Positions 53,382-62,594 of a stretch of 64,000 bases of DNA are shown one piece after another. Positions within the stretch are counted from its first letter, which is position 1. Every line of letters begins with the position of its first letter. A program made the translations under genes and the position numbers. Source of the stretch: Autumnicola tepida (GTDB taxonomy: Bacteria > Bacteroidota > Bacteroidia > Flavobacteriales > Flavobacteriaceae). The notes beneath the pieces were generated by a model, which saw only the letters and a program-made list of their open reading frames with translations, did no database searches and had not been told where the DNA came from. The DNA lies in contig NZ_JAVRHQ010000005.1 in assembly GCF_031846485.1 (NCBI RefSeq), forward strand, positions 62,001-126,000, in the 5' to 3' direction.

Positions 53382-54161
53382 TTAGAACTTCTTGAAAAGG
53401 GAATCCATTTTTTCCTGCTCTTCCCTTGCTAAATCTTCGTCAACAAGAATTCTACCGCTATGTTCATCAGTAATAATTTTCTTGCGGCCTGCAATTTCCA
53501 TTATTACCTGCGGAGGAATGGTAAAATAAGAACCTCCTGAGGCGCCACGCTCAACCGGAACAATGGCGAGGCCATTTTTTACGTTGGTCCTTATCCTTTT
53601 ATAAGCTTTTACCAGGCGCTCCTCGATATTTTGTTCATATTCAGCAGATTTATCAATTAGAGCCTGCTCTTCTTTTTCAGTTTCAGCAAGAATCTCATCC
53701 AGTTCATTTTTCTTATGATCAAGATGTTTTTTTCTCTCGTCCAAACGTTCCTGGGTTTGCGCAATCACTTCTTTCTTTTGTTCAATTTGCGCTTTGTATT
53801 CCTTTATATGCTTTTCGGCCAGTTCTATTTCCAGCTCCTGGAATTCAATTTCCTTACTCAGGGCATTAAATTCACGGTTATTGCGCACATTTTTCTGCTG
53901 CTCAGAATATTTTTTTATTGTAGTTTTTGCTTCATCAATAAGATTTTTCTTAGTCTTAATGTCGTTCTCTACAACTTCAATATCTGCCTCTAATTTTTCC
54001 AAACGTGTGTTCAATCCTGCTACTTCGTCTTCTAAATCTTCAACCTCCAAAGGAAGTTCGCCTCTTACGTTTCTAATTTCGTCAATTCGGGAATCGACTA
54101 ACTGAAGATCGTACAGCGCTCTTAACTTCTCTTCTACAGTAACATCGTTTTTTTTTGCCAT
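53382..54161 (-). CDS. Coiled-coil 'zinc ribbon' protein with the zinc ligands lost
   Basis: 259 residues: a long coiled coil (residues ~10-185) and a C-terminal DUF164/zf-RING_7-like region (RGASGGSYFTIPPQV...IITDEHSGRIL). In the canonical family the ribbon reads C-x2-C...C-x2-C; here the four positions are Ser208, Ser211, Asp232 and Ser235, so no metal can be bound by Cys. The scaffold and the surrounding residues are otherwise conserved. It lies two bases downstream of the Nif3-like gene on the same strand, a pairing often seen. Confidence 0.88.
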   Translation of the reverse strand: MAKKNDVTVEEKLRALYDLQLVDSRIDEIRNVRGELPLEVEDLEDEVAGLNTRLEKLEADIEVVENDIKTKKNLIDEAKTTIKKYSEQQKNVRNNREFNALSKEIEFQELEIELAEKHIKEYKAQIEQKKEVIAQTQERLDERKKHLDHKKNELDEILAETEKEEQALIDKSAEYEQNIEERLVKAYKRIRTNVKNGLAIVPVERGASGGSYFTIPPQVIMEIAGRKKIITDEHSGRILVDEDLAREEQEKMDSLFKKF

Positions 54162-54163
54162 AG

Positions 54164-55258
54164 TTAAATATACTTGATTGGATTGGTGTTTGTGTCTCCT
54201 AAAATAAGTGCAAAATTACTAATTTTTTTGCTAAGAAAAGAATATAGTAAATTTTTTGTGAATTGCTCACTTTCATAGTGTCCAATATCGGCTAAAACAA
54301 GTTTTCCTTCAGCTTTGTAGAAATCGTGATATTTAAGATCTGCTGTTGCATACACATCGGCACCGGCACGCTTCGCATTTTCTATGGCAAAGCTGCCGCT
54401 CCCTCCCAGTACAGCAATCTTCTTTACCGGTCTGCCCCGCAATGCAGAATGCCGCACCACTTCAGCATTAAAAACAGATTTTAAAGATTCTAAAAATTTT
54501 TCTTCTGATATTTCCTCTTGCAGTTCGCCAATCATTCCCATTCCCAGGTGCTGGTGCCGGTTTTCTAAAGTAATTACCTCGTATGCGACTTCCTCATAAG
54601 GATGGCTGCTGAAAAGTGCCTGGAGGATTTTTGATTCCAGGTGAGATGGGAAAGTGATTCCTAATTGCATTTCCTCTTCAAAATGTATTTTTCCTTTCTC
54701 ACCAATGGCTGGGTTTGCATCTTGATTTGGGCGAAAACTGCCGCTGCCCTTCAGGTTAAAGCTGCAATTATCGTAATTTCCTATGCTGCCGGCACCGGCT
54801 TTAAAAAGCGCATTTCTCACCTTCTCTGCATTTTCTACGGGAACAAAAGTGGTGAGTTTTTTAATGCTCCCTTTCTGCGGGATAAGGATTTTCCTGTTTT
54901 TCAGCTCAAGTTTTTCGGCAATCATATTATTTACCCCTTTATACTGGTTGTCCAGTGCAGTATGAATGGCATAAATTGCAATATTATTCTGGATGGCTTT
55001 TATTACCGTGCGTTCCACGTAATTTTTCCCGTTCAGTTTTTTTAGTCCTGCGAATATTATTGGGTGAAAACTAATGATGAGATTGCAGTTTTTCGCGATT
55101 GCTTCATCTATAACACTTTCAAGCGTATCGAGGGTGATTAGCGCACCGTTAACTTCAGTTTCTTCATCTCCCACAAGCAATCCCACGTTATCAAAATCTT
55201 CAGCATAATTTAGCGGCGCAAATTCTTCTATATGTTCTATAACTTCCTTTATAAGCAT
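54164..55258 (-). CDS. Nif3-like dinuclear metal protein (DUF34)
   Basis: The YbgI/Nif3 family of hexameric metal proteins, thought to be GTP cyclohydrolase I-like in some cases. The start region LIKEVIEHIEEFAPL, the conserved DNVGLLVG, ISFHPIIF (metal-binding His) and YAIHTALDNQ are present; the C-terminal part has YATADLKYHDFY and DIGHYESE. I chose the ATG at 55258 (or 55276) over 55324, since the TATCTTTG box at 55295-55302 would put the transcript start near 55288. The inserted domain before the last third (PII-like) is normal. Confidence 0.88.
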   Translation of the reverse strand: MLIKEVIEHIEEFAPLNYAEDFDNVGLLVGDEETEVNGALITLDTLESVIDEAIAKNCNLIISFHPIIFAGLKKLNGKNYVERTVIKAIQNNIAIYAIHTALDNQYKGVNNMIAEKLELKNRKILIPQKGSIKKLTTFVPVENAEKVRNALFKAGAGSIGNYDNCSFNLKGSGSFRPNQDANPAIGEKGKIHFEEEMQLGITFPSHLESKILQALFSSHPYEEVAYEVITLENRHQHLGMGMIGELQEEISEEKFLESLKSVFNAEVVRHSALRGRPVKKIAVLGGSGSFAIENAKRAGADVYATADLKYHDFYKAEGKLVLADIGHYESEQFTKNLLYSFLSKKISNFALILGDTNTNPIKYI

Positions 55259-55294
55259 GTTTTTCTCTTTTTGCATAGGTTGTTTCGGTACTTT

Positions 55295-55302
55295 CAAAGA
55301 TA
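55295..55302 (-). promoter_or_regulatory. -7 promoter box for the Nif3-like gene
   Basis: TATCTTTG on the minus strand, exact TAnnTTTG match. It excludes the more distal start at 55324 for the Nif3-like gene. Confidence 0.65.
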
Positions 55303-55332
55303 ATATTATAGATTTATTATACATTGCTGCCC

Positions 55333-56340
55333 ATGGTGATACTTAGAAAACTACTTTTCCCATTTTCTTTGCTGTATGGAGGAATTACCTGGATGAGGAA
55401 TTTCCTGTATAACAGCGGGATCTTTAAATCGAGAGAATATGAAACCCCTGTAATTTGCGTGGGTAATCTTAATACGGGAGGCACCGGAAAATCTCCTATG
55501 ATAGAATTTTTGCTGAAAATGCTACTGCCGCAATATAAAGTGGCAACTTTATCCAGGGGTTACAAAAGAAAAAGTAAAGGCTATGCGGTTCTTAGCGGAA
55601 AGGAATCTGCGGAAGAAGTAGGGGATGAGCCCTTACAGTTTAAAACCAAATACGAAAAGGCAATTGTAGCTGTGGATGCCGACAGGAGAAATGGGATTTC
55701 CTGTTTAGCTGAAGAAAACCCTGAAGTTATTCTATTGGATGATGCTTTCCAGCATCGAAAGGTTAAAGCTGGGTTTAATATTTTACTTACAGCATATCAT
55801 GATTTATATGTTGATGATGTGATGCTGCCCTCGGGGAACCTGCGAGAACCCTCCGCCGGTGCTGAAAGAGCAGAGGTGATAGTGGTAACTAAATGTCCTC
55901 CGGGACTGAAGGTGGCAGAAATGGAGCAAATCAGAAATAAAATTAAACCGCGCAACTATCAAAAATTATTCTTTAGCTATATTTCCTATGCTGAAGAAAT
56001 TTTTGGAAAAGCAATTTCAAAACCAGTTAGTGATCTTCAAAAAGTGGAATTTACCCTGGTGACGGGAATTGCGAATCCTGTTCCGCTGCTGACATTTTTA
56101 AAAGAGAAAAAACTAAACTTCCAACATTTAAAGTTCCCCGATCATCATAATTTTTCTTCCGCGGAAATTGAGGAAATATCAGCGAAAAAATTAATTCTTA
56201 CCACAGAAAAAGATTACATGAGATTGAAAAGCAGAATTCCCGCAGGAAAGTTGTGGTACCTTCCTATAACCACAAAATTTATAGCCAAGGAAAATGGTTT
56301 CAAAAGTGAAGTGGAAAAATTTATAAAGACAAATATTTGA
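55333..56340 (+). CDS. lpxK: LpxK, tetraacyldisaccharide 4'-kinase
   Basis: LpxK phosphorylates the 4' position of the lipid A precursor at the inner membrane. The P-loop is GNLNTGGTGKSPM, preceded by the N-terminal hydrophobic segment MVILRKLLFPFSLLYGGITW. VLLDDAFQHRKVKAG is the family's Walker B-like/QHR motif. The ATG at 55333 is the likely start; a TTG nine bases upstream is less likely. It is divergent from the Nif3-like gene. Confidence 0.94.
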   Translation: MVILRKLLFPFSLLYGGITWMRNFLYNSGIFKSREYETPVICVGNLNTGGTGKSPMIEFLLKMLLPQYKVATLSRGYKRKSKGYAVLSGKESAEEVGDEPLQFKTKYEKAIVAVDADRRNGISCLAEENPEVILLDDAFQHRKVKAGFNILLTAYHDLYVDDVMLPSGNLREPSAGAERAEVIVVTKCPPGLKVAEMEQIRNKIKPRNYQKLFFSYISYAEEIFGKAISKPVSDLQKVEFTLVTGIANPVPLLTFLKEKKLNFQHLKFPDHHNFSSAEIEEISAKKLILTTEKDYMRLKSRIPAGKLWYLPITTKFIAKENGFKSEVEKFIKTNI

Positions 56341-56686
56341 AAAAAAAAGATTAATACATCTAATTTTTGCTCTTTATTGCCACGAATTTACGAATAGTTT
56401 CCAATGAGAATAAATAAGAAGAAGTAAGAGCGAAAGGTAAAAGACATGCTGTACGTTTCCGGGCTTCTGAATTTTATGAAGGCTACATTTTTCTATAGGC
56501 TTATTTTCTACCATCAGAAATACCGGTGTTATCTTCCTAAACTAAATTTCTGTTGAAGAAGAATAAAACATTAATCAAAACAAAATGAGGTGCGGGAAGC
56601 ACCTCATTCTTTTCTGGCTAATTCAAACTATATGTCTTCTTATATAATTCTACTAGCCTGTTTGTTGCAAAGCATATGCCAAATCT
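56341..56686. other. Intergenic region of 346 bases with a hairpin
   Basis: No coding frame is apparent. It holds a ten-base perfect stem AATGAGGTGC/GCACCTCATT at 56584-56608 (loop GGGAA), a likely terminator for the hybrid kinase on the minus strand and/or for lpxK. The stretch near 56378-56400 (GCCACGAATTTACGAAT) resembles a motif found in intergenic spacers of other Bacteroidota, though I cannot verify a repeat here. Confidence 0.6.
56584..56608. terminator. Hairpin between convergent lpxK and hybrid kinase
   Basis: Perfect ten-base stem with a GGGAA loop. It has TTCTTTTC on the + side and TTTTG on the minus side, so it can act on both strands. Confidence 0.75.
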
Positions 56687-58918
56687 TTATATCGCAGTTT
56701 GGCGGGCAGCGAGATATCGGTTAATTTTATGAAAAAATTCCTCGGTTTTATAAGGCTTGGGAATAATATCATTAAAGCCGTTGAGGTAAAATTCATCAAG
56801 ATTTTCATCCAGCGTAACAGCGGTAAGGGCGATAATTGGTATTTCTTCGTTGAACTTTCTTATTTCTATAGTGGCTTCTATCCCGCTTATTCCCGGCATG
56901 TGAATGTCCATTAGAATAAGGTCAAAATGGTTGTTTTTAACCTTGTCTATTGCAATGGTCCCATTATCGGCAACATCGCAAATAACCTTATTCTTCTCCA
57001 GGATTTTCCTGGTAATCATTTGGTTAATTTTATTGTCTTCTACAATTAGAATCTTTTTACCAATCATAATATCATTAGACAGAGCTTCTGTTTTTTCTTG
57101 ATCCACATTTTTAGACGCGGTTTTCTTAGCCGATTCCAACGCTTCAAATTTAAGTTCAAAAGTGAATTTAGATCCTTTCCCTAATTCACTTTCCAGGTGA
57201 ATTTCACTATCCAGCAGGCTCAAAAGATTTTTTACAATAGACAGCCCGAGTCCTGTTCCTCCAAATTTGCGGTTTATTTGTGTAGAGCCCTGGGTGAAAT
57301 TTTCGAAAATAGCTTTTTGCTTTTCTTTACTGATGCCTTCCCCGTTGTCTTTAATTTCAAACCCCAGGTAGACTTTTTTGTCATTCTGGTTAAGCTTGTT
57401 CACATTAATCCAGATGTCACCATTTTCAGTGAATTTAATTGAATTTCCGATCAGGTTAATAAGGATTTGCGAAATTTTAAGTGGATCACCTTTTAATTTA
57501 CCCGGGATGGAATTATCGAAATTAAAATGAATTTTAGTTCCTTTTTCATCTGCGGAATTTTTCAGGGCGATAAGCACGTCAGAAATTCTTCTTTTTAGAT
57601 TGAAAGTGCTCTCCATCAACTCCACTTTGTTAGCCTCCAGTTTGTTTAAATCCAGGATGTTGTTGATAAGAGAAAGCAGGTATTCGCCTGAAAATTTCAG
57701 GGAGTTAAGATGTTCTTTCTGGTTTTCTGTAGGGCTTTCTTCCAGGAGAAGGTGAGTTAACCCGGTAACCGCGTACAGCGGGGTACGCAGCTCGTGCGTA
57801 ATGGTGCTTAAAAATTGTGCTTTGGCAAGCGAAGCCTTTTCAGCGTTTTCTTTGGCAAGGGTAAGTTCGGTGTTTTTCTTTTGCAAGAGGTCATTGGCCC
57901 GTGCCCTTAAATTGTTGTTCTTATAAAGGGAAAGCGTTAAAAGGGAGAGGATAGTTATTAAAGCCACACTTAAAATAGTGGTAAGCTTGTTAACCTTCAG
58001 GGATTTTTCCTGCTCGGCATTTTGAAGAGTGAGGGAGCTTAGAGTATTTTTTAAAGCGTCCTGCCCATATCTGCTGTTCGCTTCCTGCGCAAGTGCCTCC
58101 TCATTCATATTGTAAATGGAGTCTTTTTTAATATAGCTTTTTTGAAGATAGGCAAGGGCAGAATCTGGCTGATTTTTCATTTCAAAAATCTTGCTCATTC
58201 TCCTGTTGCCGCTAATAATCATTCCGCCGTAGCTGTTATTATTGGCTATTTGCAGGGATTCTTTGGCATTTTTTTCAGCTTCATCTAAATTGTTCAGATA
58301 AAGGTTTGCACTGGATTTAAAATAATTCAGGCGGCTTTTTTCATAGGCATTGCTAGTTCCGGAAAGATAAATTTCTGCATTATTAAAATTATTTAAAGCA
58401 GCTTTATAATCTGAATCTTCATGCAGCTGTAAAATTCCCCTGTTTAGGGCAACAAGGCCCAGTTGTTCCCGGTTATCGTGCTTTTCATAAATGTCTTCGG
58501 CATTTGAGAGATATTCGTAAGCCTTCCCATATTGTCCCTGGAAATCCAGGATTTTAGCATACTGGAGATAACTATATGCCAGGCCTATCTCATCTCCAAT
58601 TTCCTTCTGAACAGAAATCGCATTGTTTATAAGGTCGCTGGCTTTTTTGTTATCATGCTTTATATAGTACAGATTGGCTAGAATACTGTTTGAAAGCGCC
58701 AGGTAACGTTTGTGATCTATCGTTTTCGCTAAGGCTATTGAAGAATCAAGTTCCTTCATAGCATTGTCAAAATTATATCGGAGGATTGAAGATTCGGCAT
58801 CGCTTAGCAGCTGGTGAATCTTTTCGCTTACTTCGTCTTCATTTTTTACTTGACCCTGATAAGCAAAGGCAAAAGAGCATATTAAACAAAATAACAGGGA
58901 TAGGTTTAAGTTCTTCAT
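56687..58918 (-). CDS. TPR-containing hybrid histidine kinase
   Basis: About 743 residues. Signal peptide (MKNLNLSLLFCLICSFAFA), then TPR-type helical repeats in the periplasm (residues ~30-300), a TM helix (about residues 310-335), HisKA with the phospho-acceptor His at residue 375 (THELRTPLYAV), the HATPase with NLIGNSIKF and DNGEGIS, and a C-terminal receiver with phospho-acceptor Asp at residue 671 (LILMDIHMPG). No DNA-binding domain and no response regulator are adjacent, so the output partner is elsewhere. Start is the ATG at 58918, the one opening the signal peptide. Confidence 0.93.
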   Translation of the reverse strand: MKNLNLSLLFCLICSFAFAYQGQVKNEDEVSEKIHQLLSDAESSILRYNFDNAMKELDSSIALAKTIDHKRYLALSNSILANLYYIKHDNKKASDLINNAISVQKEIGDEIGLAYSYLQYAKILDFQGQYGKAYEYLSNAEDIYEKHDNREQLGLVALNRGILQLHEDSDYKAALNNFNNAEIYLSGTSNAYEKSRLNYFKSSANLYLNNLDEAEKNAKESLQIANNNSYGGMIISGNRRMSKIFEMKNQPDSALAYLQKSYIKKDSIYNMNEEALAQEANSRYGQDALKNTLSSLTLQNAEQEKSLKVNKLTTILSVALITILSLLTLSLYKNNNLRARANDLLQKKNTELTLAKENAEKASLAKAQFLSTITHELRTPLYAVTGLTHLLLEESPTENQKEHLNSLKFSGEYLLSLINNILDLNKLEANKVELMESTFNLKRRISDVLIALKNSADEKGTKIHFNFDNSIPGKLKGDPLKISQILINLIGNSIKFTENGDIWINVNKLNQNDKKVYLGFEIKDNGEGISKEKQKAIFENFTQGSTQINRKFGGTGLGLSIVKNLLSLLDSEIHLESELGKGSKFTFELKFEALESAKKTASKNVDQEKTEALSNDIMIGKKILIVEDNKINQMITRKILEKNKVICDVADNGTIAIDKVKNNHFDLILMDIHMPGISGIEATIEIRKFNEEIPIIALTAVTLDENLDEFYLNGFNDIIPKPYKTEEFFHKINRYLAARQTAI

Positions 58919-58953
58919 TTGGGTTTTTCGCAACTTAACGCTGCTAAATATAG

Positions 58954-59961
58954 TTAATTCTTGTTTATGAGAGAAATTAAATCCAGAAGTCTGCTTGAAT
59001 ATCCTATTTCATTATCATACCAGCCGATTAGCTTCACCAGTTTTCCCCCAATAACCGAGGTCATCTGGGCATCAAAAACGCAGCTGGGTGTCTGGTCCAG
59101 AATATCTACTGAAACGATAGGGTCTTCGGTATAGCTTAAAATTCCTTTTAGGGAAGTTTCAGAAGCTTCCTTAAATAACCTGTTTACTTCGGCTATAGAA
59201 GTTTCTTTTTCGACATTTAAAGTCATGTCGGTAAGGGAGCCATTGGGAACGGGCACTCTTATTCCGCAGCCGCCAATTACCTCACTTAAATCGGGAAAGA
59301 TACGGGTTAAGGCTTTGGCTGCCCCGGTAGTGGTAGGGATGATGGACTGGGCAGCGGCACGGCTCCTCCTTAAATCACGGTGTGGCTTATCGTGCAAGCT
59401 TTGATCTGATGTATAGGAATGAACGGTAGTAATATATGCCTGGGTCACCCTCAGATGGTCGTGAATTACCTTTAACATTGGCGCGGCATTATTTGTGGTA
59501 CAGGATGCGTTGGAAATAATTTTTTCTGAACCGTCCAAAAGATGCTCGTTAACCCCCAGAACAATCATTTTTATGGAATCATCTTCCGGAGGCACAGAAA
59601 GAATTACCTTTTTCACTCCTTCTTTTAAATGATGTTGAAGTGCTTCGGTGGTCTTAAATTTTCCTGAACATTCAATTACATAATCCACATGGTATTCCTG
59701 CCACGGAATTTCTTTGGGGTGAGAGTAATTCAATACTCTGGTAATGTTTCCTTCAATAGTAATTTTAGAATTCTCCCCAATTACCTTTTTGTTCAGTCTG
59801 CCGTGTATGCTATCATATTTAAGGAGATGGGTGAGCGTTTCGGCATTGGCAATATCGTTTACCGCCACAACATTAATTGCAGGGTTGTCTACCAGTAATC
59901 TGAATAAGCTACGCCCGATCCGCCCAAAACCGTTAATGGCAATATTAATGGGGGAGTTCAT
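58954..59961 (-). CDS. gap: Glyceraldehyde-3-phosphate dehydrogenase (phosphorylating)
   Basis: 335 residues. The Rossmann start INGFGRIGR, the catalytic Cys in SNASCTTN, the S-loop/phosphate site HSYTSDQSLHDKPHRDLRRSRAAA and the final GWYDNEIGY are canonical. The Asp-containing VNDIAN after beta2 is the usual NAD-favouring form. The gene follows lipA with six bases between, on the same strand. That is an operon with a lipoate enzyme, not a glycolytic gene cluster, so this may be a secondary GAPDH. Confidence 0.95.
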   Translation of the reverse strand: MNSPINIAINGFGRIGRSLFRLLVDNPAINVVAVNDIANAETLTHLLKYDSIHGRLNKKVIGENSKITIEGNITRVLNYSHPKEIPWQEYHVDYVIECSGKFKTTEALQHHLKEGVKKVILSVPPEDDSIKMIVLGVNEHLLDGSEKIISNASCTTNNAAPMLKVIHDHLRVTQAYITTVHSYTSDQSLHDKPHRDLRRSRAAAQSIIPTTTGAAKALTRIFPDLSEVIGGCGIRVPVPNGSLTDMTLNVEKETSIAEVNRLFKEASETSLKGILSYTEDPIVSVDILDQTPSCVFDAQMTSVIGGKLVKLIGWYDNEIGYSSRLLDLISLINKN

Positions 59962-59967
59962 AAAGTT

Positions 59968-60846
59968 TTAGTTGATATGCTTTTGAGCTTTGTAAGAAGA
60001 ACGAACCAGGGCACTGCTTTCCACATGCCTGAAGCCGAGATCCAACCCTATGGCTTCATATTTTTTAAATTGATCGGGAGTAATAAATTGTTTAACCGGC
60101 AGGTGTTTTTTACTTGGTTGCAGGTACTGGCCAATGGTAACCACATCCACGCCAGCTTTGCGAAGGTCATGCAAGGTTTCGATCACTTCTTGCTCTTTTT
60201 CACCAAGCCCAAGCATAATTCCCGATTTTGTACGATTAATTCCCTGTTCTTTTAAATACCTTAAAACTTCCAGGCTGCGCTCATATTTGGCCTGAATACG
60301 TACCTCGCGGGTAAGCCTTTTTACAGTTTCCATATTATGGGAAACCACTTCGGGCATTACTTCTACAATACGGTCTATATTTCGCTCATTCCCCTGAAAA
60401 TCGGGTATAAGTGTTTCCAATGTGGTTTCAGGATTCATTCGCCGTATGGCTTTTACGGTTTCTGCCCAGATAATAGATCCCATATCTTTCAAATCATCCC
60501 GGTCTACACTTGTAATTACCGCATGCTTGATTTTCATCAATTTGATAGAACGGGCAACCTTTTCCGGCTCATCCCATTCCACGGTTTCTGGCCTGCCGGT
60601 TTTTACGCCACAAAATCCGCAGGAACGGGTACAAACGTTTCCAAGGATCATAAAGGTTGCGGTACCTTCACTCCAGCATTCGCCCATGTTAGGGCAGCTT
60701 CCTGAAGTACAAATGGTATGAAGGTCATATTTGTCGACCAGGCTCCTGAGTTCAGTGTATTTTTTTCCTGTAGGAAGTTTTACTCTCAGCCATTTCGGTT
60801 TTCCCTGAGGCTTGTTTTTTACGGGCGTAATAGTCTCTGTACTCAT
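59968..60846 (-). CDS. lipA: LipA, lipoyl synthase
   Basis: Radical SAM enzyme that inserts two sulphurs into octanoyl-protein. It has the two cluster motifs: auxiliary cluster CTSGSCPNMGEC (CX4CX5C) and radical SAM CTRSCGFC (CX3CX2C). A C-terminal RSSY element (SALVRSSYKAQ) supplies the auxiliary cluster Ser ligand. 292 residues is normal. A consensus promoter lies upstream and gap is downstream, probably cotranscribed. Confidence 0.97.
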   Translation of the reverse strand: MSTETITPVKNKPQGKPKWLRVKLPTGKKYTELRSLVDKYDLHTICTSGSCPNMGECWSEGTATFMILGNVCTRSCGFCGVKTGRPETVEWDEPEKVARSIKLMKIKHAVITSVDRDDLKDMGSIIWAETVKAIRRMNPETTLETLIPDFQGNERNIDRIVEVMPEVVSHNMETVKRLTREVRIQAKYERSLEVLRYLKEQGINRTKSGIMLGLGEKEQEVIETLHDLRKAGVDVVTIGQYLQPSKKHLPVKQFITPDQFKKYEAIGLDLGFRHVESSALVRSSYKAQKHIN

Positions 60847-60863
60847 AGCAATATTCTGTTGTT

Positions 60864-60871
60864 CAAAGATA
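60864..60871 (-). promoter_or_regulatory. -7 promoter box for lipA-gap
   Basis: TATCTTTG on the minus strand, 18 bases before the lipA ATG. Confidence 0.65.
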
Positions 60872-60922
60872 CAATTTTATAACAAACTGCATAAGTTTAG
60901 ACGAAGACGAAGGCAGATCTTA

Positions 60923-61492
60923 CTAATGATTTCGGTTTTCAATAATTTCGGCCAAAAGCTTCTTTGCCCGCAGCAGTTTCACCTTCACGTTATTCATTGG
61001 CTCTTCCAGGTTTTCCGCGATTTCTTTATAGCTTTTCTCCTGAAAATACCTAAGGTTGATTACTTCCTGGTAATGAGGTTTTAGCTGCTTGATATCTGTT
61101 AAAAGCTGGGCAAGGTTCTGTTCATTAATAAGTTTGTCTTCTATGGAAGGCGTTTCGTCTGCAATGGTATAAACCTTATCTTCATCATGAGTTGTGGTGC
61201 GCGACCTTATTGAAGAATTTTTCTTCCGCAGCATGTCTACATGAATATTCTTGGAAATAGCGATTAACCAGGTGCTGAAAGAATAATTTTCATCAAAAGT
61301 TTCAATGCGGTTAAATGCTTTGGAAAATGTTTGGATGCTAATATCTTCAGCTTCATATTCATTACGGGTTTTTTTAAGCTGAAACCCATAAACATCATTC
61401 CAGAAACTATCCAGGAGATAATTAAATGCTGCCTGATTGCCGCCTTTCGCCTCCCTTATTTTTTTCAGGAGCTTTTCCGGGTTTATTTCCAA
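60923..61492 (-). CDS. ECF-type RNA polymerase sigma factor
   Basis: About 189 residues with sigma-70 region 2 (DSFWNDVYGFQ...NEYEAEDISIQTFSKAF, STWLIAISKNIHVDMLR) and region 4 (LKPHYQEVINLRYFQEKSYKEIAENL). I prefer a TTG at 61492, which makes a ten-base overlap with the upstream glycosyltransferase. The ATG-like start 84 bases upstream is inside that gene. No anti-sigma factor is adjacent. The linker between regions 2 and 4 is Thr/Asp/Glu-rich. Confidence 0.85.
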   Translation of the reverse strand: MEINPEKLLKKIREAKGGNQAAFNYLLDSFWNDVYGFQLKKTRNEYEAEDISIQTFSKAFNRIETFDENYSFSTWLIAISKNIHVDMLRKKNSSIRSRTTTHDEDKVYTIADETPSIEDKLINEQNLAQLLTDIKQLKPHYQEVINLRYFQEKSYKEIAENLEEPMNNVKVKLLRAKKLLAEIIENRNH

Positions 61493-62589
61493 TGAGTAGG
61501 TTTTGAGAAAATATTTGCAATAAAGATACCGAATTGGGTAATGATAAGAAACAATTCCATAAAAGGAAATAACCACACCACATCTTTCTCATCCAGTTTT
61601 TCTGCGGACTTAAAATACAATAATCCCTTAGTAATCAATACCACTCCAAAAATTGCCAATGCTATTTGCCAGTAGGCAGTAAGCAATAAAAATGGGAAAA
61701 ACACCCAGAATCCTACCTGGGAAATATAAAAAAGGCTCAATAGCAGCTGGTGTTTCTTTTTATAATGTCCGGCTACCGAAATATGCCTTCTCTTTTGAGT
61801 GATCCATTTGCCAAAACTGTTTTTTGGAACACTCCTGGTGATGGACGAGTGATTATAGCAAAGGGCGGTGTTATCTGCAGTTGCGCATTCGTTGACGAAG
61901 AGGTCATCATCTCCGGATCTTAAATGAAGGTGTGCGGCAAAGCCATTCTGTTGGTAAAACTGGGCAGAAGTGTACGCCAGGTTGCGGCCAACTCCCATAT
62001 AGGGAGAGCCAAGTTTTGCATAAGAAAAGTACTGGATCGCAGTAAGCATGGTTTCAAACCTGATAAGCTTGTTGAGTATGGAAGATTTGTTCTTAAAATA
62101 GCCGCCATATCCAAGAACAATGGATTTTTCGGGGTTGAAGTTTTTAGACATTTCACTAATCCAATTCTTAGATTGCGGGGCACAGTCGGCATCAGTAAAA
62201 AGAAGATGTTGATATTTGGCTTTTTTGATACCCAGGGTGAGGGCATACTTTTTATTGGCCCAAAAAGCTTCATTGTTTACCACATCTACAATTTGAATCC
62301 GGCCATCAAGTTGCTGATACTTTTCCATCACTTCCAGGGTATTGTCTACGGAAGCGTCATTAATAAGAATGACTTCAAAATGTGGATATTCCTGCTCCAG
62401 AATTGCCGGAAGAAAAGTATTGAGATTTTGTGCCTCGTTCTTTGCGCAAATGATAACAGAAACAGGTGCTTCTGTTTTTGGCGAAGAAGCCGTTTGCTGC
62501 CGTGCTGAGGCAAAACTGAAAAAAGTAAGAAAGTAAGTAAGGTTAATTGCTGCAAAAAGTACAAATACAGCCAAAAGAATTGTGGTCAT
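61483..62589 (-). CDS. Membrane-bound family 2 glycosyltransferase
   Basis: A 368-residue GT2 enzyme with an N-terminal TM helix (residues 4-25), the GT-A domain with VSVIICAKNEA, DDASVDNT-like INDASVDNT, FTDADC (DxD-type), SGDDDLF and a C-terminal QKRRH motif (QxxRW variant) followed by TM helices. This suggests transfer to a lipid or polysaccharide at the membrane. Its 3' end overlaps the sigma factor start. Confidence 0.9.
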   Translation of the reverse strand: MTTILLAVFVLFAAINLTYFLTFFSFASARQQTASSPKTEAPVSVIICAKNEAQNLNTFLPAILEQEYPHFEVILINDASVDNTLEVMEKYQQLDGRIQIVDVVNNEAFWANKKYALTLGIKKAKYQHLLFTDADCAPQSKNWISEMSKNFNPEKSIVLGYGGYFKNKSSILNKLIRFETMLTAIQYFSYAKLGSPYMGVGRNLAYTSAQFYQQNGFAAHLHLRSGDDDLFVNECATADNTALCYNHSSITRSVPKNSFGKWITQKRRHISVAGHYKKKHQLLLSLFYISQVGFWVFFPFLLLTAYWQIALAIFGVVLITKGLLYFKSAEKLDEKDVVWLFPFMELFLIITQFGIFIANIFSKPTHWK

Positions 62590-62594
62590 TCAAA

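Noticed and set aside
55259..55324. Longer N-terminus for the Nif3-like protein
   Set aside because: The -7 promoter box at 55295-55302 would lie inside the coding sequence; the residues before 55276 do not resemble the family.
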